Assembly: GCA_964388485.1 (NCBI GenBank) | Contig: CAYMAS010000009.1 | Coordinates: forward strand, 44,082-108,081 | Length of the DNA: 64,000 nt | Source: JBCDKH01 sp964388485 | GTDB taxonomy: Bacteria > Planctomycetota > Phycisphaerae > Tepidisphaerales > Tepidisphaeraceae | Direction: 5' to 3' | In this document: positions 8,650-16,947 of the stretch, piece after piece | Layout of the letters: the number at the start of each line of letters is the position of its first letter | Numbering within the stretch: the first letter of the stretch is position 1 | The notes under the pieces: generated by a model | Database searches by the model: none | Told to the model about the DNA's origin: nothing | The model's input: the letters and a program-made list of their open reading frames with translations, nothing else | Made by a program: the position numbers and the translations under genes

Positions 8650-9618
8650 TCAGGCGGCTTTGGCCAGCGGGGCTTCTTCCTGTTCGATCTCGACGCCTTC
8701 GGCGGCGGCGACGCGTTCGAGCACCTCTGCCGCCAGCTCGCGAAACTGCTCGCTGACCTTGTGCTCGGGCGCGTGGTCGATGACCGACTTCTTCGCCGCC
8801 TGAGCCTGCGGAATGACGACGCTGCGGCTGATGGTCGTGTCGAATTTCGCCGTCCCGCCAGTGCCACCGGGGCCCCCCGCTTCGCCGTGGGCGAAGGCGA
8901 CCGTGACAAAATCGTTGATTTTCCTGGTAATTTTGCCTCTTTCGTCGAGGCTGCCGACGACGACGCCCAGCAGTTGGAGGTCCGGGTTTACCGACGCCTG
9001 TGCTTCGGCGATATCTGCGATGGCCTGCTGGAGCGCGTTGACCGCCAAGGGCTCGGGAACCGTTGTCAGCACGAAGTAGTCCGCGGCGGCGTAGGCGGCG
9101 AGCGTCGGAGCGGTCGCGTTCGGAGCGGTGTCGAGCAGGACGAAGTCGTACTGCCCTGCCACCTCGTCGAGCGGTCGACGGATCAAACCTCGATAATCCA
9201 GGAACTTTCGACGTTCGGCGAGTCGCTCGTTGACGCTCTCGAGATCACGCCCTGCCGGCACGAGGTCGAGACGCTCGGGCAGATCCACGCCCGCCTCGCG
9301 AGCCTCGGCATCGCCGCCCTTGAGGATGACGTCTGCCATCGCGTCGTCGCCGGTCAGTACCTCAAGGGTTCCCGCGAAGGCACCGAGTTCGACGCCGAGG
9401 GTCTGGGTTGCCCCGCAGTTCATGTCGAGGTCCCAGACGAGGACGCGGGCTCCGGCTTCGGCGAGAGCGGCGGCGAGGTTGACGGTGACGGTGGTCTTCC
9501 CCACGCCGCCCTTCTGATTGCCGATGGCGACGACGCGGGTGCGTCGGGAGGAAGTGGTGGCGACGACGGAGGACGTGGCTTTTTGGGGAGAAACGCGTGA
9601 TTTGGGCTTGCTCTTCAT
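8650..9618 (-). CDS. parA: ParA/MinD-family partition ATPase
   Basis: A 322-residue P-loop ATPase. QKGGVGKTTV (residues 35-44) is the deviant Walker A with the signature Lys; VWDLDMNCGATQTLG is the A' motif, and YDFVLLDTAPNATAP is Walker B. The N-terminal 25 residues are basic and Ser/Thr-rich, with no helix-turn-helix, so it is not a type Ia ParA. ATG 9618 is chosen because the frame further upstream runs through the 16-bp repeat array and gives only repetitive CHKRHLP-like sequence. The start codon is 3 bp from the first repeat unit, leaving no room for a ribosome-binding site outside the array. ParA proteins use ATP-dependent, nonspecific DNA binding to move DNA or other cargo. The neighbouring RHH gene and repeats suggest DNA partition. 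Confidence 0.85.
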   Translation of the reverse strand: MKSKPKSRVSPQKATSSVVATTSSRRTRVVAIGNQKGGVGKTTVTVNLAAALAEAGARVLVWDLDMNCGATQTLGVELGAFAGTLEVLTGDDAMADVILKGGDAEAREAGVDLPERLDLVPAGRDLESVNERLAERRKFLDYRGLIRRPLDEVAGQYDFVLLDTAPNATAPTLAAYAAADYFVLTTVPEPLAVNALQQAIADIAEAQASVNPDLQLLGVVVGSLDERGKITRKINDFVTVAFAHGEAGGPGGTGGTAKFDTTISRSVVIPQAQAAKKSVIDHAPEHKVSEQFRELAAEVLERVAAAEGVEIEQEEAPLAKAA

Positions 9619-9621
9619 GGT

Positions 9622-10075
9622 GGCTGGAGGAGCGTGTGGCTGGTGACGAGGTCGGCAGGTGACGTGAACGGCAGGTGTCGTGTACGGCAGGTGTCGCTTG
9701 TGGCAGGTGTCGCTTGTGGCAGGTGCCGTGATGCCGTTGTGGGTGGGGCGGCTGGTGTCGCGAGGGGCACGAGACGCGGGCGGCTGTTGTCGTTGTCGGC
9801 AGGAGGACTCGTGCCACTTGAGCGAGAACGGCAGGTGTCGTGAGTGGCAGGTGGCGTGGGTGGCAGGTGGCGTGGGTGGCAAGGCGGTTGCTCGGCAGGA
9901 GGCGACCGCGTCAGGGCGGGACGTGCCGTCGGGGCGTGATGCCGCCAGCGGCAGGTGGCATCAGCGGTTGGTGCCGTCTTGGGCAGCTGTCGAGATCGGC
10001 ATGACGACAGGCGTCGTCAGCGGCATCGGGCGTCAGCGGCATCGCGGCACATGCCGTGATGCCGTAGTGCCGCTC
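9622..10075. repeat. Iteron-like array of 16-bp units upstream of parA
   Basis: Units of exactly 16 bp run from 9622. In the first 18 positions (9622, 9638, 9654 and so on to 9894), 16 begin with GGC. Exact GGCAGGTG occurs at 9654, 9670, 9686, 9702, 9718, 9830, 9846 and 9862, and again at 9950 after a half-unit phase shift. The units at 9686 and 9702 are identical, as are those at 9846 and 9862. From 9950 weaker units continue with the same period, including two copies of CGTCAGCGGCATCG 16 bp apart (10015 and 10031). The consensus core is GGCAGGTGTCG. A period of 16 is not a multiple of 3, and units abut without unique spacers, so the array is neither coding nor CRISPR. It fills most of the 9619-10242 gap and probably binds the RHH protein or ParA. 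Confidence 0.85.
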
Positions 10076-10191
10076 TCCGTCATCCCGAGCGCAGCCGAGG
10101 GACCTCGCCTGAAACGGGCCTCTCGAAACGAATTCGGCCATCGCCGAGGACGTCCCGCGCGAGGTCCCTCGGCTCCGCTCGGGATGACAGA
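10076..10191. repeat. Dispersed palindromic repeat, family 1, copy 2
   Basis: Arms TCCGTCATCCCGAGCGCAGC (from 10076) and its complement (ending 10190) surround a loop of about 50 bp. It appears to have entered the 16-bp array: GCGGCACATGCCGTGATGCC at 10044 just before it resembles GCGGCACGTGCCGCTATGCC at 10230 just after it. Confidence 0.85.
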
Positions 10192-10229
10192 AAGCGGAAG
10201 AAACAAGCGAAGGAGCGTCACATTTCATT

Positions 10230-10243
10230 GCGGCACGTGCCGC
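10230..10243. promoter_or_regulatory. 14-bp palindrome GCGGCACGTGCCGC
   Basis: A perfect palindrome touching the stop codon of the dehydrogenase gene at 10243. It is related to the imperfect copy at 10044-10057. It may be the outer edge of the parA-side repeat region or part of a termination hairpin for the dehydrogenase gene. Confidence 0.4.
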
Positions 10244-11244
10244 TATGCCATCTTCGCCGCCTGCTCGCGGGTGACCGCGTGCAGCAACGGCTCGCCGCGG
10301 ACGTAGCGCTCGATCTCGTCCGCCATCAGACTGCCCATCCGCCAGCACTCGCGGCCCATGCTGCCGGCGATGTGGGGCGTGACGAAGACATTCTCCAGGT
10401 CCCATAGCGGCGAATCGCTCGGCGAGGGTTCGGGGTTCGTCACGTCGAGCAGGGCGGTCAGGTCGGGGCGATCGCGGAGCACCTGCACCATCGCCGGCTG
10501 GTCGATCACCTTGCCGCGGGACGTATTGATGAACGTCGCCCCTTGCTTCATGAGCTTGAACTGCTCGCCGCCGATCAGGTCGATCGTGCTGTCGAGCAGC
10601 GGCGTGTGGCAGCTGACGACGTCGCCACGCTCGAACGCCTCGTCCAGCTCGACCAGGGTCACGCCCAGCCGCCTTGCGTCATCCTCAGGGCAAAAGGGGT
10701 CGCAGGCCAGGACTTCGAGGTCGTAGCCGTCCCGCAGCCGCTCGGCGACCATTCGGCCGATCATGCCCAGCGAGATCAGCGACACTGTGCTGCCGAAGCC
10801 ACCGGCAACGCTCGGCTTGCGACAGGCGTGGTGCAACCGGTTGTCGCGCAGTGTCTGCCACGTCGCCTTCAGGCTCAGGACGATCTGCGCCACCGTGAAC
10901 TCCGCCACCGGCACCGCATTGGCGGAAGCGGCGGTCGTCACGACGAGGCCCCGCTCCCAGGCGGCGTCGGTCATAACGGCTTTGATTGTTCCCGCCCCGT
11001 AAAAAAGAGCTTTCAGGCGCTCGGCGTGCTGGAGCAGGTCCGCATCGAGCACCGGACAGCCCCAGCCGGAGAAGAGCACGTCGATGTCCCTGAGCCGTGA
11101 CGGATCGGCGGCGACGTCGTCCTTTGTCATCGGCTCGGCGACGAGCTCGACGGTGGAGTCGATGCGTCGTCGCTGCTCGGGCCCGTAGATGTCTCTCAAG
11201 GCCTGATGGCCGAGAACGAAGGCGGCTTTGGGCTTGGTCGGCAT
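10243..11244 (-). CDS. D-isomer-specific 2-hydroxyacid dehydrogenase
   Basis: About 333 residues. The Rossmann motif is degenerate (VSLISLGMIGRMVAERL). Catalytic Arg lies in NTSRGKVIDQ, the Glu region in TNPEPSPSDSPL, and catalytic His in VFVTPHIAGSMG. The family (SerA, glyoxylate and hydroxypyruvate reductases) interconverts 2-hydroxy and 2-keto acids with NAD(P)H. The start is placed at ATG 11244 (MPTKPKAAFVLG); an in-frame ATG at 11262 would add six residues. There is no C-terminal ACT domain, so it is unlikely to be regulated SerA. The substrate cannot be told from sequence. Similar enzymes often act in planctomycete sugar-acid catabolism, and the sulfatase stub just upstream hints that a polysaccharide-use locus once stood here. 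Confidence 0.85.
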   Translation of the reverse strand: MPTKPKAAFVLGHQALRDIYGPEQRRRIDSTVELVAEPMTKDDVAADPSRLRDIDVLFSGWGCPVLDADLLQHAERLKALFYGAGTIKAVMTDAAWERGLVVTTAASANAVPVAEFTVAQIVLSLKATWQTLRDNRLHHACRKPSVAGGFGSTVSLISLGMIGRMVAERLRDGYDLEVLACDPFCPEDDARRLGVTLVELDEAFERGDVVSCHTPLLDSTIDLIGGEQFKLMKQGATFINTSRGKVIDQPAMVQVLRDRPDLTALLDVTNPEPSPSDSPLWDLENVFVTPHIAGSMGRECWRMGSLMADEIERYVRGEPLLHAVTREQAAKMA

Positions 11245-11300
11245 GGCGACATCCTTACTCACCCAACATGCGATGCGTCGGCATTAGGCTGTTCGATCTG

Positions 11301-11381
11301 ATGAACGATCAAGCAGCACCGCCACGCCGGCCCAACGTGATCTGGCTCATGAGCGACCAGCACCGTCGCCACACGCGGTGA
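11301..11381 (+). pseudogene. Sulfatase N-terminal stub
   Basis: A 26-codon frame from ATG 11301 to TGA 11379-11381 contains RRPNVIWLMSDQHR, the standard opening of formylglycine sulfatases (RPN-hydrophobic-DQHR). The frame stops where the family normally runs on toward the Cys/Ser-x-Pro-x-Arg active site, and no further sulfatase sequence follows before the gene at 11493. Sulfatases are abundant in marine planctomycetes, so this is probably the relic of a deleted gene. The short match could be chance, but the motif is specific. Confidence 0.6.
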
Positions 11382-11492
11382 TTGCGTGGCTCTCAACCAG
11401 CTTCTGCTGGCGGACAAAGCACGCGTCAATCGTAGAGGAAACGAGCACCGCAGCAGTTGCCTTATCGGTCCTGCTTCGTCAACATACGTCGC

Positions 11493-13385
11493 ATGCCCGA
11501 CGCAACCCGCACGACCGGCCGAGTTGATGCCAACCTCGTTCACGCCGAGCCGCTGGAGGCACGACGCCTTTTGGCCGTGAGCTTCAACGAGGCGACAGGC
11601 GTGCTGACGGTTGATGGCACTGACGGTAACGATGTGGTCCAGTTCGAGACCGTTGGGAACAGCGACGGCATCACCGGGTTCTACGTGCGAGAGGCCGTTG
11701 CCACAAGTGTGCCGTCGGGCAACACCAATGCGGACTTCGAGACCTTTCTCCTTGCCAATCTCGGGCCGCAGGGCACGCTCTACGAAGTGCCGGACCAAGG
11801 TGATTTTCCGGAAGCGGGCGAGGTTCGGGTCGTCGTGATCAACGCTGGCGACGGCAACGACATGATCGTCGCGGGCAACACGCTGCCCGTGCCGCTGGAC
11901 ATCGTCGGCGGAGGCGGCAACGACACGATCAGCGGTGGGCCGCGAGCCGACACCGTGATCAGCGAAGGCGGCGACGACTACATCTTCGGCGGCGGCGGGG
12001 CGGATGTCATGACCGGCGGTGAAGGCTCTGACACCCTCATCGGCGGCGACGGCAACGATACCGCCGACTATCGCAGCCGCGAGCAGGACGTCGATGTCTC
12101 TCTTGACGGCATCGCGAACGACGGCGAAGCAGGAGAGTTCGACCTGATCGAGACCGACATCGAGACCATCGTCGGCGGCGAAGGCAACGACACGATCTCG
12201 GCCCAGGGCATCAGCTTCGACGTCGAACTCGTCGGCAACTTCGGCGACGACATCATCACCGGCGGCTCGGGCAACGACACGCTCATCGGGGGCCCTGGCG
12301 AGGACACGCTGGTCGGACAGGCCGGCCGCGACTTCTACTTCGCCTTCGACGACGACGTCGACACCATCGACGCCAACGCCGCCGACGCCGGCCAAAACGA
12401 CTTCGGCGAGGCCGGTGAAGACGTTATCTTCGCTGACGAGGACGGCACCGTCGACATCGTCACGTCCGAAGGCAACGAACTCTTCAGCGACGACGTCCGC
12501 GGCGACGACTCACCCTCGCAGGACGACGAACTGACCGGCGAAGCCAGCATCGACGACGACATCCTCATGTTGACCGGGAGCAACGACGACGACCGCATCG
12601 AAGTGTTCGCCTACGGCGACGGCCGCATCTTCGCAACCGTCCGGTCCATCGACGCCTCGACTGTCCGGTCGCAGGCGAGTGTGGCGGAGGACGATCTCGA
12701 CGGCATCGAAATTCGCGGCCTCGACGGCGACGACCGGATTATCACGGGCGGCATCGACTTGCCGATCTTCCTCAGCGGCGGCGAAGGCGACGACCTGCTG
12801 ATCGGTTCTCGCGGCGGCGATGTCCTGCGGGGCGGTCGCGGCGTCAACGAGGGCACGGAGGACGATCCGCAGTTCACCACCGGCGGCGACGACTTCCTCA
12901 TCGGTGGGGCGGGCGACGACTTCCTCGAGCCCGGCTTCGGTGCCGACTACATCGCCGGCGGCGAAGGCAGCGACCGCCTCGACTATCAGAACCGCATCGA
13001 TGATCTCGTCGTCGGCCTGGGCGTGCTGTCGGACGACGGCTCGCGTGAAGAGGGCGACGATGCTCAGGTCGACATCGAGCTCATCCTCGGCGGCAGCGGC
13101 AACGATGACCTGTCGACCATCAGCGACAACGATGTCAGCCTCTTCGGCTTCGCCGGCAACGACACCCTCACCGGCGGCAGCGGCAACGACATCTTTGACG
13201 GCGGGACCGGCACCGATCAGCTCTTCGGCCTCGGCGGCGACGACCAGTTCTTCAGCATCGACATCGGCTCGAGCTTCCCGGACGGCGAAGTCGATACCCT
13301 CTTCGGCGGCGAAGGAAACGATGCCGCCAATGCCGACCGCGTCGACGAACTCAACGACATCGAGAGCACGAGCTTCTCGACCTAG
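11493..13385 (+). CDS. Secreted RTX-type calcium-binding repeat protein with LEPR tag
   Basis: About 630 residues. The N-terminus contains VHAEPLEARRLLAVSF, the planctomycete export tag, and ATG 11493 puts it at about residue 17. The body is made of glycine- and aspartate-rich nonapeptides such as GGGGNDTISGGPRADTV and GGSGNDTLIGGPGEDTL, typical of haemolysin-type beta-roll repeats that bind calcium outside the cell. They form blocks at about 120-300 and 400-610. An acidic linker (about 300-370) separates the blocks. No enzymatic domain is visible, so a structural, adhesive or surface role is most likely. Type I export is usual for RTX proteins, but no ABC exporter is adjacent and the LEPR tag suggests a Sec-type route. 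Confidence 0.8.
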   Translation: MPDATRTTGRVDANLVHAEPLEARRLLAVSFNEATGVLTVDGTDGNDVVQFETVGNSDGITGFYVREAVATSVPSGNTNADFETFLLANLGPQGTLYEVPDQGDFPEAGEVRVVVINAGDGNDMIVAGNTLPVPLDIVGGGGNDTISGGPRADTVISEGGDDYIFGGGGADVMTGGEGSDTLIGGDGNDTADYRSREQDVDVSLDGIANDGEAGEFDLIETDIETIVGGEGNDTISAQGISFDVELVGNFGDDIITGGSGNDTLIGGPGEDTLVGQAGRDFYFAFDDDVDTIDANAADAGQNDFGEAGEDVIFADEDGTVDIVTSEGNELFSDDVRGDDSPSQDDELTGEASIDDDILMLTGSNDDDRIEVFAYGDGRIFATVRSIDASTVRSQASVAEDDLDGIEIRGLDGDDRIITGGIDLPIFLSGGEGDDLLIGSRGGDVLRGGRGVNEGTEDDPQFTTGGDDFLIGGAGDDFLEPGFGADYIAGGEGSDRLDYQNRIDDLVVGLGVLSDDGSREEGDDAQVDIELILGGSGNDDLSTISDNDVSLFGFAGNDTLTGGSGNDIFDGGTGTDQLFGLGGDDQFFSIDIGSSFPDGEVDTLFGGEGNDAANADRVDELNDIESTSFST

Positions 13386-13410
13386 GGCGGCTTGCGATTC
13401 TTTGTGCCTC

Positions 13411-13494
13411 TCCGTCATCCCGAGCGCAGCCGAGGGACCTCGCTTGAGCCTGTACGAGTCAAAGTCGATGTCCCTCGACTTCGCTCGGGATGAC
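13411..13494. repeat. Dispersed palindromic repeat, family 1, copy 3
   Basis: Left arm TCCGTCATCCCGAGCGCAGC from 13411; right arm from about 13467 to GGGATGAC at 13494. It lies between the convergent ends of the RTX gene and lysC. Confidence 0.85.
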
Positions 13495-13537
13495 CGACCC
13501 GCTCGCTCGGCTCAAAACCAGGACCACAGGATGGCAC

Positions 13538-14782
13538 CTAGGCCGGGATGCCCTGATTCGCCAGGTCGAAGGCGTCGTGCACTACCTGCAGTGCTCGCGG
13601 GCCGTCGTCGTGATTGACGATGCAGGAGATCTTGATCTCGCTCGTCGTGATGTTCTCGATGTTGACCTTCGCCCCGGCCAACGCGTCGAACATGCGACGA
13701 GCCACGCCGGTGTGGGAACGCATGCCGACGCCGACGACGCTAACCTTCGCCATGCCGCCTTGGTAGCGGGCGGTTGGCGTGTGCTCCTTGTCGCCGAGTT
13801 GGCGGATGAGGTCGTCGACGACGGGGCGGATGTCGTGCAGATCGCCGTCCTCGACGGTGAACGAGATGTTGGCCGTCTTGTCGTCGAAGACGTTTTGGAT
13901 GATGTCGTCGACGATGATGTTCGCCGCGGCGATCTCGCGGAACAGCTCCGCCGCCATACCGGGCCGGTCGGGCACGTTGGCGAGCGTGACGCGAACCAGA
14001 TTCCGCTTCAAAGCGGCACCGCTGACGAGAATGTCTTCCATATCAGGCGTCTCCTTGACGACCATCGTTCCTTCCGCGTCGCTGGCAGCGTTGCGGACGT
14101 GGATCGGCACGTCGTACTTCTTGGCGAACTCCACCGCCCGCGTCTGCAGGACGCCGGCTCCTAGGCCGCTTAGCTCGAGCATCTCGTCGTACGTGATGCG
14201 GTCGATCTTACGGGCATTGGGCACGATCCGCGGGTCGGCGGTGTAGACGCCGTCCACGTCGGTGTAGTTCTCGCAGACGTCGGCGTGCAGGACGGCGCCG
14301 AGGGCGACGAGCGTCGCGTTCGACCCGCCGCGCCCGAGCGTGGTCGTCTCGCCGCCGGGGGCGATGCCCTGGAATCCGGCGATGACGACGATGTGGCGAC
14401 GGTCCAGCTCTGCCCTGATCTTGTCCGTGTCGATCGCCCGGATGCGGGCCTTGGTGAAGGCGTCATCGGTCTGCAGGTTGATCTGCGGGCCGGTGAAGCT
14501 CGTGGCGTCTTCACCCTGGGAGTAGACGGCCATCGCGAAGAGGGCGGCGGTGACGATTTCACCCGTTGCCAGCAGCTGGTCCATCTCCCGCTTGGGTGGC
14601 CTGCCACCGCTGACAGCGGCAGCGAGCGTCTCGAGTTGATCCGTCGTCTTGCCCATGGCTGAGACGACCACGACCACGTCGTCCCCCCGACGCCGGGCCG
14701 CGACGGCTCGGGTGGCGCAACGGTGGATCTTGTCCGCGTCGGCCACGCTCGTCCCGCCGAACTTCTGGACGATCAAAGCCAT
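13538..14782 (-). CDS. lysC: Aspartate kinase
   Basis: 414 residues. The start ATG 14782 gives MALIVQKFGGTSVADADKI, the family N-terminus with the KFGGTS nucleotide-binding motif. Residues 1-240 are the amino-acid kinase domain (VVVVSAMGKTTDQL, TLGRGGSNATLVAL). Two ACT domains follow (about 265-410), with VTLANVPDRPGMAAELF and VSVVGVGMRSHTGVARRMF, so it is likely feedback-regulated by lysine and/or threonine. It phosphorylates aspartate, the first step toward Lys, Thr, Met and diaminopimelate. It is a single gene with no asd or dap neighbour. An extension upstream of 14782 is possible in frame but not conserved. Confidence 0.95.
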   Translation of the reverse strand: MALIVQKFGGTSVADADKIHRCATRAVAARRRGDDVVVVVSAMGKTTDQLETLAAAVSGGRPPKREMDQLLATGEIVTAALFAMAVYSQGEDATSFTGPQINLQTDDAFTKARIRAIDTDKIRAELDRRHIVVIAGFQGIAPGGETTTLGRGGSNATLVALGAVLHADVCENYTDVDGVYTADPRIVPNARKIDRITYDEMLELSGLGAGVLQTRAVEFAKKYDVPIHVRNAASDAEGTMVVKETPDMEDILVSGAALKRNLVRVTLANVPDRPGMAAELFREIAAANIIVDDIIQNVFDDKTANISFTVEDGDLHDIRPVVDDLIRQLGDKEHTPTARYQGGMAKVSVVGVGMRSHTGVARRMFDALAGAKVNIENITTSEIKISCIVNHDDGPRALQVVHDAFDLANQGIPA

Positions 14783-14869
14783 TGGGCGGCGACAGTAGGG
14801 TGCATCACGACGTGGCGCATCCAGGCTCCCAATCAAGAGTTCCCCGAAGCGGCGGCACAGGGAATCGCT

Positions 14870-14956
14870 GGAGCGGCGGCACTTGTGCCGCGTTTCTGAA
14901 GACGAAGTAGGTGACTACACCCACCGCTCGACACGCGGCGTGAACGCCGCCGCTCC
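14870..14956. repeat. Palindromic element, family 4
   Basis: GGAGCGGCGGC (14870-14880) pairs with GCCGCCGCTCC (14946-14956), and internal GCCGCG (14887) pairs with CGCGGC (14934). A partial copy (GAAGCGGCGGCAC) begins at 14846. It occupies the lysC-nuoB gap between lysC's upstream side and the nuoB stop at 14986. No other full copy was seen in the window. Confidence 0.6.
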
Positions 14957-14985
14957 ACCAGATCACCACAAGTGAAGCTCACGTC

Positions 14986-15558
14986 CTACTTACGGTTGAG
15001 CACCTGCCCGCCCAGACCCAATGGCACGGGTTGCGGGGCAGGAACGTAACTCGGCTCGACGACGAGCTGCAACGCCCGACGCGGACCCGCCGGGGGCAGA
15101 CCATCTTCGTCGATCTTCCGCTGGATCGCCATGATGCCCTCGATCAATGTCTCAGGCCGCGGCGGGCAGCCGGGGACGTAGACGTCGACGGGCATGAACT
15201 GATCGATCCCTTGCACGGTCGCGTAGGCGTCGAAGACGCCGCCCGTCGAGGCACACGCACCCATCGAGATGACCCACTTGGGCTCGGTCATCTGCTGGTA
15301 GATGTGCTGCAGCACCGGCATCATCTTGATCGTCACTCGGCCGGCGACGATCATCAAATCGCTCTGCCGCGGCGAAAATCGCATCGCCTCGGCACCGAAC
15401 CGTGCCAGGTCGTACCGACTCGACGCCGTCGCCATCAGCTCGATGCCGCAGCACGCAGTCGCGAACGGCATCGGCCACAGGGAGCTGCGACGCGCCCAGT
15501 TGACGACCCGCTTCAGGTTCGTCGTCAGCACGTTGTCCGGCAGAGTCGTGACGTCCAT
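14986..15558 (-). CDS. nuoB: NADH-quinone oxidoreductase subunit B
   Basis: 190 residues. It carries the ligands of iron-sulfur cluster N2: the paired Cys of FATACCGIELM, the Cys of SMGACASTGGVF and that of YVPGCPPRPETLI. It forms part of the peripheral arm of complex I and passes electrons to quinone. The start is ATG 15558 (MDVTTLPDNVL), with an in-frame ATG six codons upstream. The rest of the nuo operon is not beside it: moeA follows upstream and lysC downstream. So it is either a detached copy or complex I genes are scattered here. Length and motifs look intact. Confidence 0.93.
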   Translation of the reverse strand: MDVTTLPDNVLTTNLKRVVNWARRSSLWPMPFATACCGIELMATASSRYDLARFGAEAMRFSPRQSDLMIVAGRVTIKMMPVLQHIYQQMTEPKWVISMGACASTGGVFDAYATVQGIDQFMPVDVYVPGCPPRPETLIEGIMAIQRKIDEDGLPPAGPRRALQLVVEPSYVPAPQPVPLGLGGQVLNRK

Positions 15559-15614
15559 GTCTCTACCATACGCCATCGCGACGGCGGAGGTTGAGCTTCG
15601 ACTGATCTGAAACG

Positions 15615-16811
15615 CTACCAGGGCAGGTAGGCGAACCGGCCGGCTGGGGGGGCGTCGGGCGGCACCTCGATCATGCCGTCCGCTGACGCCGGGCCGCTCG
15701 TGTCGCCGCTGCTGACGCTATCGACCAGAACCGCTAGATCGTCCTCCACGAGACGGACGGGCCGATACCACCACATGCCCAGCGTCCGGTCGTCGCCCTG
15801 CGGATCCAGCCGCACCATCGTTCGCGGCGGCTCAGGCTGATCGAATCCCGCACTCCGCCGCAACGCCGGCATTGCCAGACGTCGCAGGCCCGTCAGCACC
15901 GACTGCGGATTGCCAGGCAGCCCCAGCACGAGCTGCCCGCGAGGCCCGGCCGCACCAAAGTTCGGCTTGCCGGGACGCATCAGCAGCTTGTGATAGAGCT
16001 GGCGACAACCCGCGTCGGCCAGGGCACCGGGCGTGTGGTCGTGGTCGCCCATCGAGACGCCTCCGGTGACGATGAGGGCGTCGCACTGCCTCAGCTGCTC
16101 GGCACAGATGTCGGCGAGTCGGGAGCGGTCGTCGACCACGCGACGGGCGGGTTGAACGTCGAGCCACGGCGTTGCCAGCACCGCCGCGGCGGCAGCGGCG
16201 TTGGCGTCGCGGACCTGCCAGGGTGAAGGCTGCTCGTCGACGTCTGCGACCTCGCCGCCGGTGGTGATCACCGCGACCCGAACGCGCCGGTAGACGGTTG
16301 GCCGCGAGATGCCGAAGGTGGCGAGGGCCGTCGCCACCGCGGGTGTGACGAGGCGACCGAGTGGGAGGATCGTATCGCCTCGGCTAGAGGACTCGCCGCG
16401 TCTTCGGATGAACTGGCCGGGAGACACGGTCAGATTCGGCGGGAGCAGGATGTGAGAAGGCTGCTCCTCGACTTGTTCCCGCGGCACGACCGCCTCCGCG
16501 CCGTCGGGCACCGGACTGCCGGTGAAGATGCGGACGCAGCCACGACTCGGCATCTGCGGCGGGGCAGTGCCGGGTATGGATTCGCCACAAATCGTCAGCC
16601 GTCGCTGTTTCCTGAGCCGGATGGCGTAGCCGTCCATCGCGCTCTGGTCGGCTGCGGGTTGATCCCGATCCGCCCGCACCGCCTGAGCCAGCACCCGGCC
16701 CGCTGCGTGGAGTAGTGGCACCGCCTCCGTCTCGACGGGCGACACGGCATCGACAAGCCGGTGAACGGCCTCTCGCGGTGACAGAAGAGGTTGAGTGGCG
16801 TTGTCCGTCAC
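15615..16811 (-). CDS. moeA: Molybdopterin molybdenumtransferase MoeA
   Basis: About 398 residues from a GTG at 16811. This start aligns with the usual MoeA N-terminus (SPREAVHRLVDAVSPVETE); an in-frame ATG exists at 16889. Motifs in order: QSAMDGYAIR, VRIFTGSPVPDGAEAVVPRE, VITTGGEVADV, the MoCF-fold signature DALIVTGGVSMGDHDHT, and KPNFGAAGPRGQLVLGLPGNPQSV (glycine-rich, near the C-terminal domain). MoeA inserts molybdate into adenylylated molybdopterin in the last step of molybdenum cofactor synthesis. A change from the usual Asp-Tyr pattern to GDHDHT is within family variation. No other moa or mog gene is in the window. Confidence 0.92.
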   Translation of the reverse strand: MTDNATQPLLSPREAVHRLVDAVSPVETEAVPLLHAAGRVLAQAVRADRDQPAADQSAMDGYAIRLRKQRRLTICGESIPGTAPPQMPSRGCVRIFTGSPVPDGAEAVVPREQVEEQPSHILLPPNLTVSPGQFIRRRGESSSRGDTILPLGRLVTPAVATALATFGISRPTVYRRVRVAVITTGGEVADVDEQPSPWQVRDANAAAAAAVLATPWLDVQPARRVVDDRSRLADICAEQLRQCDALIVTGGVSMGDHDHTPGALADAGCRQLYHKLLMRPGKPNFGAAGPRGQLVLGLPGNPQSVLTGLRRLAMPALRRSAGFDQPEPPRTMVRLDPQGDDRTLGMWWYRPVRLVEDDLAVLVDSVSSGDTSGPASADGMIEVPPDAPPAGRFAYLPW

Positions 16812-16947
16812 CTGGTCTAACTCTGTAGGGCGGCCGACCTTTGGCCATCTGACAGAACCTGATATGGTGGACGCCAGCCATATCGCCATACCCAGCTACA
16901 CGGAGCCGACTGTGTAGGAACCCGCCGGCGTTGCCGTCCACACTGCG

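Noticed and set aside
8631..8909. An N-terminal extension of the RHH protein
   Set aside because: It overlaps the end of parA antiphase and is Ser/Arg-rich, typical of an out-of-frame reading of GC-rich coding DNA.
9619..9882. An N-terminal extension of ParA by 88 residues
   Set aside because: It is a translation of the 16-bp repeat array, rich in Cys, His and Thr repeats; the ATPase fold needs only the start at 9618.
9622..10075. CRISPR array
   Set aside because: Units are only 16 bp, directly abutting, with graded divergence and no unique spacers or cas genes.
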